Of a stretch of DNA of 64,000 nt, positions 54,172-62,843 are shown piece by piece. Source of the DNA: Gammaproteobacteria bacterium (GTDB taxonomy: Bacteria; Pseudomonadota; Gammaproteobacteria; Thiohalospirales; Thiohalospiraceae). The position numbers and the translations under genes are program-made. The stretch covers positions 37,045-101,044 of the forward strand of contig WFVH01000037.1 in NCBI GenBank assembly GCA_015491735.1, in the 5' to 3' direction. Each line of letters starts with the position of its first letter. The first letter of the stretch is position 1. The notes beneath the pieces are model-generated. The model saw nothing but the letters and a program-made list of their open reading frames with translations. It was not told where the DNA came from and made no database searches.

Positions 54172-54864
54172 ATGACAAACCTTCGCGATGATATAGAGGG
54201 TGAACTGCGCAAGCATATTCTGTTTTCTGCCTTGACGCCTGAACAGCTCGCACTTACGGCGCGGTATTCGCGTATATTGCGCTTGGGGGAGGGGGAAATA
54301 CTGTTTCAGCAAGATCAGCCGGCGGAACGTTTTTTCCGGCTGTGCAGCGGGCAGATAAAGCTTTCACGGCTCTCCATGGAAGGAACAGAGCATGTTATCG
54401 AGGTCGTTCAGCCTGGCCAACCGTTTGCAGAGGCGGTTCTGTTCATGAAAAAGCGGGTTTTCCCGGTCAATGCGGAAGCGTTGATGCCCTGTGAGGTGCT
54501 GGCCGTCGATAGCGCAATTTTTCTGCAAATATTGTATGAGTCGCGGGAAACCTGTTTTCGGCTGATGGCGGATATGAGTTACCGGCTGCATATCTTCGTC
54601 AACGAGATTGACAATCTGACACTGCAAAATGCCACGTTTCGCCTGGTCCATCATCTTTTGCAGCAGATCGACGATTGCAAGGCGAAAACCGCGGATGTCA
54701 AGCTTGTCACATCCAAGCAGATCCTGGCATCCCGTCTCTCCATCAAACCGGAAACATTCTCCCGGATTTTGAAATCGTTGAGCAAAAAAGGGTTGCTGAC
54801 GGTGAATGGCCGTATTATCCATATCCGGGATGTTCAGGGATTACGGTGCTTCGGGAGTTACTAA
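54172..54864 (+). CDS. Crp/Fnr-family transcriptional regulator (DNR-like)
   Basis: 230 residues. A cyclic-nucleotide-binding-type beta barrel (about 20-130), dimer helix, and C-terminal winged helix with Ser-Lys-Gln-Ile-Leu-Ala-Ser-Arg-Leu-Ser-Ile-Lys-Pro-Glu-Thr-Phe-Ser-Arg-Ile-Leu. The recognition helix (Glu-x-x-Ser-Arg) fits binding to TTGAT half-sites. It lacks the N-terminal Cys set of FNR for an Fe-S cluster, so NO-responsive DNR or NarR-like behaviour is more likely. Its own upstream region has a perfect site. nir and nos genes on either side are plausible targets. Confidence 0.82.
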   Translation: MTNLRDDIEGELRKHILFSALTPEQLALTARYSRILRLGEGEILFQQDQPAERFFRLCSGQIKLSRLSMEGTEHVIEVVQPGQPFAEAVLFMKKRVFPVNAEALMPCEVLAVDSAIFLQILYESRETCFRLMADMSYRLHIFVNEIDNLTLQNATFRLVHHLLQQIDDCKAKTADVKLVTSKQILASRLSIKPETFSRILKSLSKKGLLTVNGRIIHIRDVQGLRCFGSY

Positions 54865-54900
54865 TCCGAACATAAGTTACGGTTTAATAATAACTAAAAA

Positions 54901-55052
54901 GTAACTATTCAGCAAAGTATGAAACAAACCGGTAACTGTTCAGATTGCCCCTGAAATTCGTCAGTTCAAGGCGAAAAATGGGAGTTTACGCGTGTAAATG
55001 ACCATTTTTCAACGCAGAAATGGCGAATTTCAGGGGTGAGCTGAATAGTTAC
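54901..55052 (+). mobile_element. 152-bp IS66-like MITE, copy 5
   Basis: Target duplication ACTAAAAA at 54893-54900 and 55053-55060. Like copy 4 it has GAAACAAACC in the left part, and it carries one change in GCAAAGTATG. It lies between the regulator gene and the apaH terminator, within the A-run that forms the terminator's T-tract on the other strand. Confidence 0.9.
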
Positions 55053-55055
55053 ACT

Positions 55056-55120
55056 AAAAAAAGGATCAGGGGCGCACTGAAAGGGGGAGTTCAGCATTCA
55101 CTGCCTGCTTCCCCTGATCC
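55056..55120 (-). terminator. Likely terminator of apaH (minus strand)
   Basis: On the minus strand GGATCAGGGG, a 38-nt loop and CCCCTGATCC are followed by seven Ts. The loop is large, so efficiency is uncertain. The stretch 55121-55215 shows nothing else. Confidence 0.6.
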
Positions 55121-55215
55121 AAACGGAGGAATCGTTGCTGCTGCGAAGCGGTTATCCATCAGCTTGAGCGAGGTCTCATTTCGCCACGGAAAGCCGGGCG
55201 GCTCCTTGATATAGG

Positions 55216-56043
55216 TCAACCTGGAGTTCGTTGTGCCGGGCAAGGGATGCTGGTGGTTTCCAGATCGTTATCCAGTTGGACGGCTGTCAGGCTTCCGCCC
55301 CACAGGCAACCGGTATCGACTGCGCAAATATTGTCCGATTGCCACAATCCCAGTGTGGACCAGTGACCGAACAGGATGCGCTGCGCCTGGCTCTTGCGCC
55401 CCGGCACCTGGAACCAGGGCAGGAGTCCTGCTGGCTGTGTTCCCGGTTTTCCTTTTGCGCGGAAATCCATTTTTCCGGCTGTGGAGCAGTAGCGCGCCCG
55501 GGTAAAACAGTTGGTGATAAAGCGCAATCGCTTCCAGCCATGGAGATTTTCACTCCAGCAGTCGGGCTGATCACCGTACATGTGGCTGAAAAATCTTTTC
55601 CATTGTGTTCCGCGCAGCACCGATTCAACCTCGGCGGCATGACGCTGCGCCTGGAGAATATCCCACTGCGGCGGTAACCCGGCATGCAGCATGGCAATAT
55701 CCAGGGCAGTGTCAACATGGAGCAAGGGCCGGTGGCGTAACCACTGCAGCAGCTCATCCTTATCGGTGGCGGAAAGGATGGGTAGCAGGGTATCACTCTT
55801 GCGTAACTTGGCATATCCGGCATCGATGGCCAGCAAATGCAGATCATGATTACCCAATACTGAAACGGCCGTTTCTCCCAACTGTTTGATGAAACGCAAT
55901 GTCTCCAGGGATTTTGGCCCCCGGTTCACCAGATCGCCGGTGAACCAGAGTCGATCAGCCGCCGGATCGAACGCAATCTGCTCCAGCAGTTGCTGCAGTT
56001 CATCAAAACAGCCTTGAATATCACCAATAGCGTAAACGGACAT
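55216..56043 (-). CDS. apaH: Bis(5'-nucleosyl)-tetraphosphatase, symmetrical
   Basis: 275 residues. It hydrolyses Ap4A to two ADP and decaps Np4-RNAs. Metallophosphatase motifs: Gly-Asp-Ile-Gln-Gly at 8-12, Gly-Asp-Leu-Val-Asn-Arg-Gly, and Gly-Asn-His-Asp, with later His residues. Length is normal. It stands apart from its usual neighbours apaG and ksgA. The 56044-56212 gap before it (upstream on the minus strand) may contain a weak piece of repeat family 2. Confidence 0.95.
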   Translation of the reverse strand: MSVYAIGDIQGCFDELQQLLEQIAFDPAADRLWFTGDLVNRGPKSLETLRFIKQLGETAVSVLGNHDLHLLAIDAGYAKLRKSDTLLPILSATDKDELLQWLRHRPLLHVDTALDIAMLHAGLPPQWDILQAQRHAAEVESVLRGTQWKRFFSHMYGDQPDCWSENLHGWKRLRFITNCFTRARYCSTAGKMDFRAKGKPGTQPAGLLPWFQVPGRKSQAQRILFGHWSTLGLWQSDNICAVDTGCLWGGSLTAVQLDNDLETTSIPCPAQRTPG

Positions 56044-56212
56044 GCGTCAGGGATTCCCTCTTTCTTTGCCAGCCCGGACAAATTATTAGCCCGGCATCAA
56101 CGTAGATTGTGTTCAGCCGTTGTGTGCCCTGGCGGCTTTTTGGATGAAGGGGATGGGATGACAGAACGGCGCTTCCATATTTCTGAAATGGCGTAATGCC
56201 CGGCAACCCGCT

Positions 56213-56563
56213 CTATTTCAACAGCGGATTTTTCAAAACGGCATCAAGCAGTTTCCTGACATTTTCCCAGGGAGGATCTCCTGGAGTGGTCAGCGGATCG
56301 GCAACGATCTCTCCATCGCATCGATGCAGGTGGTTCGGGAAAGTAGTGAGTTCCGGATGCAGTGGCGCTGTGTCGATGCGGAGCCTGCTCCCTGCCGAGT
56401 GCCACTCGAGAGAGTATTCATCCGCGCTGGCGAAACGGATGTCCAGGGTGAGGTCACCGGCAAAAGAGAGTGTCACCGCATCATAGCTCTGTTTGGGCGT
56501 ATCCGCCAGCTCTTCTCCATAGTGGCTGATGACCTCGTCGGCAAGCTCTGCGTGTAATGTCAC
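56213..56563 (-). CDS. TumE-like (DUF6516-like) small protein
   Basis: 116 residues. Arg-Ile-Asp-Thr-Ala-Pro-Leu-His-Pro-Glu-Leu-Thr-Thr-Phe-Pro-Asn-His-Leu-His (61-85 region) resembles the signature of TumE toxins (Asn-Ala-Pro-His-His-Pro-Glu-Leu-x-Thr-Phe-Pro-His-His-x-His). Before it lie strands of the type Leu-Asp-Ile-Arg-Phe-Ala-Ser-Ala-Asp-Glu-Tyr-Ser-Leu. The match is from memory and covers one motif. It follows a small alpha-helical gene by 3 bases, like a toxin with its antitoxin, at the tail of the nos cluster. Confidence 0.5.
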   Translation of the reverse strand: MTLHAELADEVISHYGEELADTPKQSYDAVTLSFAGDLTLDIRFASADEYSLEWHSAGSRLRIDTAPLHPELTTFPNHLHRCDGEIVADPLTTPGDPPWENVRKLLDAVLKNPLLK

Positions 56564-56566
56564 GGT

Positions 56567-56830
56567 TCATTTCTCCAGCATGTAGTTCCGAAGCTCACTG
56601 CGTACCGTCTCACGGGTGGAGTCGATCAGCTTTGCTCCAAGATAGACTTCGTAGGCCGGGTGCTCTTCGATACCCCCTCCACGAATTCCTTCCAGCAGCG
56701 CCTTCTCGTCGGTGACGCCATAGTGATCGAGCAGAACAGCCCGGCTTTCCCGAAGCTCGATCAACAGCTTGGAGAGACTGTCCAGAATCAGGACATCTTC
56801 CGGATCCAGGTTTTCGTAAAAATTATCCAT
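56567..56830 (-). CDS. Small alpha-helical protein paired with TumE-like gene
   Basis: 87 residues, not recognised. Predicted almost all helix and strongly acidic, with Leu-Asp-Pro-Glu-Asp-Val-Leu-Ile-Leu-Asp-Ser-Leu-Ser-Lys-Leu-Leu and a C-terminal Glu-Leu-Arg-Asn-Tyr-Met-Leu-Glu-Lys. No helix-turn-helix motif of the usual antitoxin kind is visible. It precedes the TumE-like gene (3-base gap) and starts 13 bases after nosL. An antitoxin role is inferred from order only. Confidence 0.45.
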   Translation of the reverse strand: MDNFYENLDPEDVLILDSLSKLLIELRESRAVLLDHYGVTDEKALLEGIRGGGIEEHPAYEVYLGAKLIDSTRETVRSELRNYMLEK

Positions 56831-56843
56831 TGGTTTTCAGCGC

Positions 56844-57389
56844 CTACATCGAGTGATCATGTTTTGCTCCCCCGCGCAGATCGACCATGTCGACAGTAAT
56901 CTGATCAAAGCGCAGCAGTTTTCCACCGTGTTTCTTGATAAATGACCTGGCATCTTCCTCGCTGGCGAATGTTGCAAGGGTTGGACCCATGGAGCCGTGC
57001 AAGTCGCTGCCCTGTACATAGTACGCTGTTTTTGCGTCAATCCAGTGATTGTTCGGCTGTTTCCAGTCCGTCTTGCCCATGTCCTGGGTGAAGATCGCCC
57101 GAACGCGCTTTTGCTGCTCGGGACGAAGATAGATGGAAAGCAGCTCTATGGTATCGCAATAAAATGCTCGTTCGCCCCCGTCATAGAGGATCTGTCCTTT
57201 GGGGCCAGGGTAGTCGGCCAGCAGCATTCCGTCCAGAGCACACATTGAACTCCGGTCCGGCTCCACTGCCTTGACCGGCGTATCCTCCCCGGCGCAGCCG
57301 CTGACCGCTATCAGCGAGGCCAGCACCGCTACGCCCAACCACCCGCTGACGGTTGCTCTACTATCGTTTGCCTTAGTATACCGTATCAT
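56844..57389 (-). CDS. nosL: NosL copper-binding lipoprotein
   Basis: 181 residues. Signal peptide with lipobox Val-Ser-Gly-Cys near residue 32, then the conserved Met-Cys-Ala-Leu-Asp-Gly-Met-Leu-Leu-Ala-Asp-Tyr-Pro-Gly-Pro-Lys-Gly-Gln, containing the Cu(I)-binding Cys and Met. Late Met and His residues also match (His-Gly-Ser-Met-Gly; C-terminal His-Asp-His). NosL supplies copper to the CuZ centre of nitrous oxide reductase together with the NosDFY transporter. It follows nosY by 12 bases. Confidence 0.9.
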   Translation of the reverse strand: MIRYTKANDSRATVSGWLGVAVLASLIAVSGCAGEDTPVKAVEPDRSSMCALDGMLLADYPGPKGQILYDGGERAFYCDTIELLSIYLRPEQQKRVRAIFTQDMGKTDWKQPNNHWIDAKTAYYVQGSDLHGSMGPTLATFASEEDARSFIKKHGGKLLRFDQITVDMVDLRGGAKHDHSM

Positions 57390-57401
57390 GATTGACTTCC
57401 C

Positions 57402-58220
57402 TCACCTGAATTTCCAGTAGGCCAGCCCCAGGGGGCCGGCTATCCACAACAATATGCTGCCGCTCAACAGCCAGGGATTGGCCAGTGACTCGGGAAATAC
57501 CGTGGCCAGCCCGTAGAGCGTTTTTACTTGCTCAAGGCTGAATACATTCAGAATGCGAAAGATATCCGCCGGGTTGAGCAGCAACAGAAACGGGAAAAAG
57601 TCACCACCCAGTTGCCCTTCGGTGACCACCAGTACTCCCAGCAGGATCAGATCGTAGACAAGAACATAGAAAAACCACAAGGCGATAGCGGTTCCGCTGG
57701 CGATGGTTTTGTTGGTGGCAAACACCGAGATCAGGAAAGAGAGACTCAAAAACGCCATCCCCATGAGGATAGTGCTGAGCATGAATCCGGCATACTGCCC
57801 GAGTGCTCCCGGATCGATCCGGTAGGACAGAAACAGCCCGACCAGGCCAAAACCGGCCCCGATGGAGAAGATTAGCGCGGCGGAGAGACCGACATACTTG
57901 CCCAGCAGCAGCTCGAGCCGGGTGACCGGCAGCGCCAGCAGCAGATCGAGAGAGCCACGCTCCCGTTCGCCGACGATGGCATCGTAACCCAGAATCAGGG
58001 CAATCAGTGGCACCAGATAGATAGCCAGACTAACCAGGCTGGCTATGGTCAGTTCAATACTGCTAAAACCGACCACCCCCTCCTGGGAGGCACCGAAGTA
58101 GGCGATGACCAGGGCAAAGAAAACGAAAATGGCGGTAACCGCCAGCACCCATCGGTTACGGATGCGATCCCAGAACTCTTTTTGGGCAATAATTCCAATC
58201 TGCTTGAGTTCAACCGGCAT
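57402..58220 (-). CDS. nosY: NosY ABC transporter permease
   Basis: 272 residues with six membrane helices, ABC-2 type. The start Met-Pro-Val-Glu-Leu-Lys-Gln-Ile-Gly-Ile-Ile-Ala-Gln-Lys-Glu and Gly-Glu-Arg-Glu-Arg-Gly-Ser-Leu-Asp-Leu-Leu-Leu-Ala-Leu-Pro-Val (coupling helix) are conserved in NosY. It pairs with NosF and NosD to mature the CuZ site. Its start lies right after the nosF stop (one base). Confidence 0.92.
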   Translation of the reverse strand: MPVELKQIGIIAQKEFWDRIRNRWVLAVTAIFVFFALVIAYFGASQEGVVGFSSIELTIASLVSLAIYLVPLIALILGYDAIVGERERGSLDLLLALPVTRLELLLGKYVGLSAALIFSIGAGFGLVGLFLSYRIDPGALGQYAGFMLSTILMGMAFLSLSFLISVFATNKTIASGTAIALWFFYVLVYDLILLGVLVVTEGQLGGDFFPFLLLLNPADIFRILNVFSLEQVKTLYGLATVFPESLANPWLLSGSILLWIAGPLGLAYWKFR

Positions 58221-58221
58221 G

Positions 58222-59190
58222 TCAGCTCCGTGCCGTTTGGTTTTGAGCGGGGGCCGTTTCATCCACGTAACCAAGAAACAGATCCTCCAGAGAAGGTTCC
58301 TGAATATGGATATCCCTTACGCCCCCCGTATTCACCAGCGTGGCAAGCAGCGCCATCTTCTGTTTACGATCGCAGCTGATGGAAACCATTTTGCCATCGA
58401 AACGCGGCTTGCAGCCGGAGAGATTCATGAGCGCATGGCGCAACGGCTCCCCGGCAGATGATGTGTGCAGGAAAACCTGAAACTGCAGCGCCAGGTCGAG
58501 CTGTTCGCGCAGATCCTGCACAGATCCTACAGTCAGAATATCGCCCAGTTTCATCAAGGCAATCCGATCCACCTGCTCCTGAATCTGGGCCAGGTTGTGT
58601 GACGAGAGAACAATGGTTACTCCCCGCTGCTTCAGTTGTTGCAGAAATTGATAGAATTCACGAATTCCGGCAGGGTCCAGCCCGGTAGTCGGCTCATCGA
58701 GCAACAGCATCTCCGGCTCTCCCAGTAGCGCCTGGGCAAACCCAAGCCGTTGCCGCATTCCTTTGGAGTAGCCGCGCACCGGCCGGCGCGCGGCTTCGAG
58801 CAGCCCCACTTGGTCCAGCAATGCTCCGCAGGAGTTGAGATCAGCTCCCTTCAGCGCCCCGAGAAAACGCAGGGTCTCAATGCCGCTCAGATGATCGTAG
58901 AATACCACGTTCTCCGGCAGGTAACCGATCTGACGCCTCACCTGGCGGAACTGTTTCCCGTTGACCGCCTTCCCCTGAATCCGGATTATACCCTTGTCCG
59001 GTTGGAGCAGACCCAGCATCATTTTGAACAGGGTGCTCTTTCCCGCACCGTTGTGGCCGATCAGGCTGAAAATTTCGCCCTTGTGGATGTTCAGGCTGGC
59101 GTGGTTCACGGCGGCAATCCTGCCGAACTGTTTGCTGACCTGGCTGATTTCAATGATGTTTTCTTTCAAACCAGCGGCCCCAGTCGGCAT
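58222..59190 (-). CDS. nosF: NosF ABC transporter ATP-binding protein
   Basis: 322 residues. Walker A Gly-His-Asn-Gly-Ala-Gly-Lys-Ser-Thr, signature Tyr-Ser-Lys-Gly-Met-Arg-Gln-Arg, Walker B Leu-Leu-Leu-Asp-Glu-Pro-Thr-Thr-Gly-Leu-Asp and His switch are intact. The C-terminal ~90 residues are variable. The start at 59190 overlaps nosD by 41 bases; a later start would trim the N-terminus but is not evident. Energises the NosDFY complex. Confidence 0.93.
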   Translation of the reverse strand: MPTGAAGLKENIIEISQVSKQFGRIAAVNHASLNIHKGEIFSLIGHNGAGKSTLFKMMLGLLQPDKGIIRIQGKAVNGKQFRQVRRQIGYLPENVVFYDHLSGIETLRFLGALKGADLNSCGALLDQVGLLEAARRPVRGYSKGMRQRLGFAQALLGEPEMLLLDEPTTGLDPAGIREFYQFLQQLKQRGVTIVLSSHNLAQIQEQVDRIALMKLGDILTVGSVQDLREQLDLALQFQVFLHTSSAGEPLRHALMNLSGCKPRFDGKMVSISCDRKQKMALLATLVNTGGVRDIHIQEPSLEDLFLGYVDETAPAQNQTARS

Positions 59191-60571
59191 GATAAGGTTG
59201 CATTTTCGGCTTGAGATCGACGATGCTGGGTGAGCGCAACAGCGGAAACTGCCGGGCAACCATGTGCAGGGTCTGTACTGCGGGGCTGCTCATGAGCAGT
59301 TTTATGTGGGGATATTGCCATATCAGGCGGTCAACCACGTCATTCGCCACATAGGGGACATCCCCGTATCCATTGGCATCGCGATCCCAGCCGACATAGT
59401 TGCTCCAGTAGTTCCCCCGTTTCTCGCCCCACAGCTCGTCGCGTGCGGCCACGTAACGTACCTGATCCTGGTTGTGAATGAAATCGTTGCCCTCTACGTT
59501 GTTGTGGATGGACCCCGCCCACAGATGGAGTCCTATCCGGTTATTGATAATCAGATTGTCCCTGACGGTGTTGTATTCGGCGTCATAGATGAAAAATCCT
59601 TTGCCGTTTCTTGCGACGACGTTGTTCTCCAGCGTAGAGTCCTGCATGGTTCGCAACAGAATGCCGTGGTCGGTGTTGCCCCAAGCGATATTGTTGCGCA
59701 CTACCTGGTTTCGCACCATCATCAGCGCCAGCCCGCCGCGGTTCAGGTAACTCTCGTTGTTCTCCCACAGGTTGTTGTGGGAGTTCATGTAATGGGTTCC
59801 ATAGCGCAGATGGTGCAGTTTGTTGCCGCGAAATACCGCATGGTTGGATATGTCGACATAAATCGCATCCCGGCAGAAGCTGATGTTGTTGTCTATAATC
59901 CGTGCATTCGTGGTGTTGTAAAGCTGAATTCCGTTACCGCGGTTCGCCGAGAGCAGATCTCGTTTGCCGGTTATCAGATTGCCGATCACCTGGACGCCAT
60001 CCACACTTTCGATCCAGATCCCGAACAGGTTGTAGGTCAGGTCGTTATTACGCACGACTGTCCGGTGGGCGCCCGGTTCGATATAGATGCCTGCATTCTG
60101 GGCGGTCAGGTCCTTGCCGCTGTCGCGGATGATGAACCCCTCGATAACCACATCTTCCGCCGAGACCCGAATCACATCGTCGCGAAGGTTGCCACTCAGC
60201 GTCGGGCGGTTCAGGCCGCGCAGAAACAGTGTTTTGTCGATAAGCAGCCGCTCTTCGAAATAGCCACGCTGGACGGAAACGGTATCACCCGCCTTGGCCG
60301 CCTGGATCGCGGCCGATATGCTTTGCCCCGGCCTGACCAGCCACTCTTTGGCGTAAAGTGGTGTGCCGCTCCAAAGCAGAAACAGTATCGAACCGGCAAG
60401 CCAACCGGCCAACCCCGGCCACCGTGCGAGCGTCTGGCGCAGGGCGCCAAAACACTGCCGCACCCCCTGCGGGCTGAACCAGGCCGGTTGCCCTGAGGCC
60501 GATAGTTTCGCTTGCCGGGTCAATAAAATCGCTGGTACTCCGTCAATGCTCCTGGCGATGTACAGACTCAT
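59150..60571 (-). CDS. nosD: NosD periplasmic copper-site maturation protein
   Basis: 473 residues. A membrane segment/signal about 50-80, then a right-handed beta-helix of CASH repeats (many Asn-x-Ile-x-x-Asn and Gly-Ile-x-Leu rungs). NosD acts in the periplasm with NosFY to assemble CuZ. The ATG at 60571 overlaps nosR by 29 bases; another ATG 10 codons upstream would overlap by 59. It directly follows nosR, with no nosZ between. Confidence 0.9.
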   Translation of the reverse strand: MSLYIARSIDGVPAILLTRQAKLSASGQPAWFSPQGVRQCFGALRQTLARWPGLAGWLAGSILFLLWSGTPLYAKEWLVRPGQSISAAIQAAKAGDTVSVQRGYFEERLLIDKTLFLRGLNRPTLSGNLRDDVIRVSAEDVVIEGFIIRDSGKDLTAQNAGIYIEPGAHRTVVRNNDLTYNLFGIWIESVDGVQVIGNLITGKRDLLSANRGNGIQLYNTTNARIIDNNISFCRDAIYVDISNHAVFRGNKLHHLRYGTHYMNSHNNLWENNESYLNRGGLALMMVRNQVVRNNIAWGNTDHGILLRTMQDSTLENNVVARNGKGFFIYDAEYNTVRDNLIINNRIGLHLWAGSIHNNVEGNDFIHNQDQVRYVAARDELWGEKRGNYWSNYVGWDRDANGYGDVPYVANDVVDRLIWQYPHIKLLMSSPAVQTLHMVARQFPLLRSPSIVDLKPKMQPYHADWGRWFERKHH

Positions 60572-62777
60572 TTGACTCTTTGACTGGAATGAAGTAGCCA
60601 TCCGGACCGATTCGGGTCAGCGGCAAGCCGGCCCTGGTGCGCCGCTTGCGCTCCTGCGACAGTGGAGGGCAGGCGTGATCGTCATAATACAGAATCATGC
60701 AGCTTTGACAAAGCATGCACTCCCGCTGATCAATTCTCCCTTGCTCATCGATGGCCAGCGAACCACAATCATTGGCGCAAGCGTGGCATGTCTGACACTC
60801 CTGCTTGCGTTTGAGGCCAAACAGGCGAAAGGTGGAGGGAATGGCAAGGCCGGCGCCAAGCGGGCACAAATACTTGCAGAACGGGCGCTCCATCAGCATT
60901 GCCAAGGCAAAAAGCGCCAGCCAGTACAGTATAAAAGGCCAGGAGCGGCTCCATACTCCGGTCAGAAACGTGGTCTTGAAAGGCTCCACTTCAGCCAGTT
61001 TTTCCGCCAGGCCGATGGAGTGGAATGATATACCGAGCAGGCCGATGAAAATGATATACTTCAACCATTTCAGCTTGTTGTGCAGCGGCATGGGCAGCGC
61101 AAACTGATAGCGCTTCAGACCCAGCGCACCGGCGGCCTTGAAGGTCAGCTCATGCAGTGCGCCATACGGGCACAACCAGCCGCAAAACAGACCACGCCCC
61201 CAGATGAACAGCGTAATAATAATGAACCACCAGAAGATGAAAATAATGGGATCGGTAAGAAACAGCTCCCACTTCCAGCCATAGACCAGCGAGTGGAACC
61301 AGGTCATCACATGGGTGATACTGGGTTGCGCCATGGTATAGTAGCCGATGAACCCCACGCTGCTGATCCAGAAAAAATATTTCGGCACTGATATCCAGCG
61401 TTTGTCCCGGTGACTGGCGCGCCTTACCCATCTGTCGCGCGACAAGTAGAACAGCGTTATTCCCGCCAGCAGCAGGATGAACAGCGCCACCTCCACCTTT
61501 CTCGCCTTCCATACTGTCAGCCAGGTCGGATCGGGCCGTTTATAGTCCGGCCTGCCACCTTCCAGATAGCTCCCTGGCAACCAGTATTCCTTGTCAAAGT
61601 TGATGAACACCTTGACATCCTTGGTCTGCCTGTCCTGCCGGTGGGCCAAAAAAATCAGATTCCAGGGGTATGCCGCACTGAACGTTTTGCTGCGGATAAT
61701 GAAAATGCCGGATTCCCGGTATGCTGGCGCTCCTGGTGCGTCGATGTGATAGAGCGGCAGATAGTCCGTGTCCCGGAAGGTGATCGTCTCCATGTCCTGC
61801 GCAATCTGGATGCGGTCATAGATTCCGCCACGGACGAATCCGGATCCCTTGAACGAGGCGTCCCCGTTGGCGATGATAAAAATGGCATGATCGGACGGAC
61901 CGAGATCCTTCATCAAACGGCGGTAGTTCCTTTCGCCCAGAATGCTTGTACCGATCACCGGCGCGTTTAGATAACCGAAATAGAGATCGATATACGGATT
62001 TCCGGTATCTTTTTCACCGATGTCCGCATGCTGCACTGTCAGGCGCCGCACACTGCCTTCCTTGACCAGCGTGGCCCAGTCACGCCGCTCCTGCAGCGGT
62101 TTGAGCCTGGCCTGCGGCCTGACGACAGGCTCCATGATTCCCACCTGCTTGGCGACTTCGATGGCGCTGCGCAGAATCACCTGGTTCTGGGCAATAACGG
62201 TAACCGTTGCGCCGCTGATAGCATCCACCCCGATATACCCTTCACCTTCACGGGCATCGCCTATCTCGATTTTGTCGCCGACAAACTTGCCCACATACTG
62301 CTTGACAAATTTGGTCAACTCCGACTCCGGTATCCCCACCAATAAAATAGGCTCGCTGTGGCGTAATATCTTTACGCCGGTGACAATGCCCCGGGTATCC
62401 ATTCCGATCAGGGTAACCACCGGTTTGCCGGAATAAGCAGGGATATCCACGATATCAGTGGACAAAAAGACATAGCCAACCAGCTTCTTTGCGCTACGTT
62501 CGCCTTTATAGGCCTCTACATAGCTGGGCCGCCCTTTCCGCGGCGAGAAACTATCGGCATCGATGACCTCCCGGCAAGGTGCGTAAACGCACAAATCCGG
62601 ATCGGTGGACAGCTGCACGGGGAGCGGAGCCTCATACGCACCCGCATACGCCCTGGAAAAAAACAGCGTTGAAAACAGTACCAGGAAGAGAAAAAGACCA
62701 AACAGCGCCGGCTTGCCGTTCCCGGAAAAGGGGAGGGGAAGTGGTTCGCCATGCAGTACATGAGTGCTCTTGTTCAT
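60543..62777 (-). CDS. nosR: NosR transcriptional/electron-transfer regulator of N2O reductase
   Basis: 744 residues. A membrane flavo-iron-sulfur protein that supports expression and electron supply of N2O reductase. Seen: N-terminal signal and periplasmic FMN-binding domain with the flavinylation motif Asp-Ala-Ile-Ser-Gly-Ala-Thr (about residue 195), six or so membrane helices, two Cys-x3-Cys-Pro motifs (Phe-Cys-Gly-Trp-Leu-Cys-Pro; Phe-Cys-Lys-Tyr-Leu-Cys-Pro), and two 4Fe-4S motifs (Cys-Gln-Thr-Cys-His-Ala-Cys; Cys-Met-Leu-Cys-Gln-Ser-Cys). First gene of the minus-strand nos cluster; the 405-bp gap upstream holds its promoter. Confidence 0.95.
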   Translation of the reverse strand: MNKSTHVLHGEPLPLPFSGNGKPALFGLFLFLVLFSTLFFSRAYAGAYEAPLPVQLSTDPDLCVYAPCREVIDADSFSPRKGRPSYVEAYKGERSAKKLVGYVFLSTDIVDIPAYSGKPVVTLIGMDTRGIVTGVKILRHSEPILLVGIPESELTKFVKQYVGKFVGDKIEIGDAREGEGYIGVDAISGATVTVIAQNQVILRSAIEVAKQVGIMEPVVRPQARLKPLQERRDWATLVKEGSVRRLTVQHADIGEKDTGNPYIDLYFGYLNAPVIGTSILGERNYRRLMKDLGPSDHAIFIIANGDASFKGSGFVRGGIYDRIQIAQDMETITFRDTDYLPLYHIDAPGAPAYRESGIFIIRSKTFSAAYPWNLIFLAHRQDRQTKDVKVFINFDKEYWLPGSYLEGGRPDYKRPDPTWLTVWKARKVEVALFILLLAGITLFYLSRDRWVRRASHRDKRWISVPKYFFWISSVGFIGYYTMAQPSITHVMTWFHSLVYGWKWELFLTDPIIFIFWWFIIITLFIWGRGLFCGWLCPYGALHELTFKAAGALGLKRYQFALPMPLHNKLKWLKYIIFIGLLGISFHSIGLAEKLAEVEPFKTTFLTGVWSRSWPFILYWLALFALAMLMERPFCKYLCPLGAGLAIPSTFRLFGLKRKQECQTCHACANDCGSLAIDEQGRIDQRECMLCQSCMILYYDDHACPPLSQERKRRTRAGLPLTRIGPDGYFIPVKESNESVHRQEH

Positions 62778-62804
62778 CGGTTACTGTCCGCCTGGTTGGA
62801 CCCT

Positions 62805-62843
62805 GTTGAGCCGGAGCGCATTCTGGTCTGCCCCTGGCTCAAC
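62805..62843 (-). promoter_or_regulatory. Inverted repeat in the nosR leader
   Basis: GTTGAGCC and GGCTCAAC separated by 23 bp lie 28-66 bases before the nosR start. This could be a leader hairpin or an operator. No FNR-type box was found in this gap. The gap 62778-63182 also carries the promoter region of the xre gene. Confidence 0.35.

Noticed and set aside
55020..55214. Plus-strand frame starting in MITE copy 5
   Set aside because: It begins with the MITE-derived Phe-Arg-Gly-Glu-Leu-Asn-Ser-Tyr and crosses the apaH terminator.
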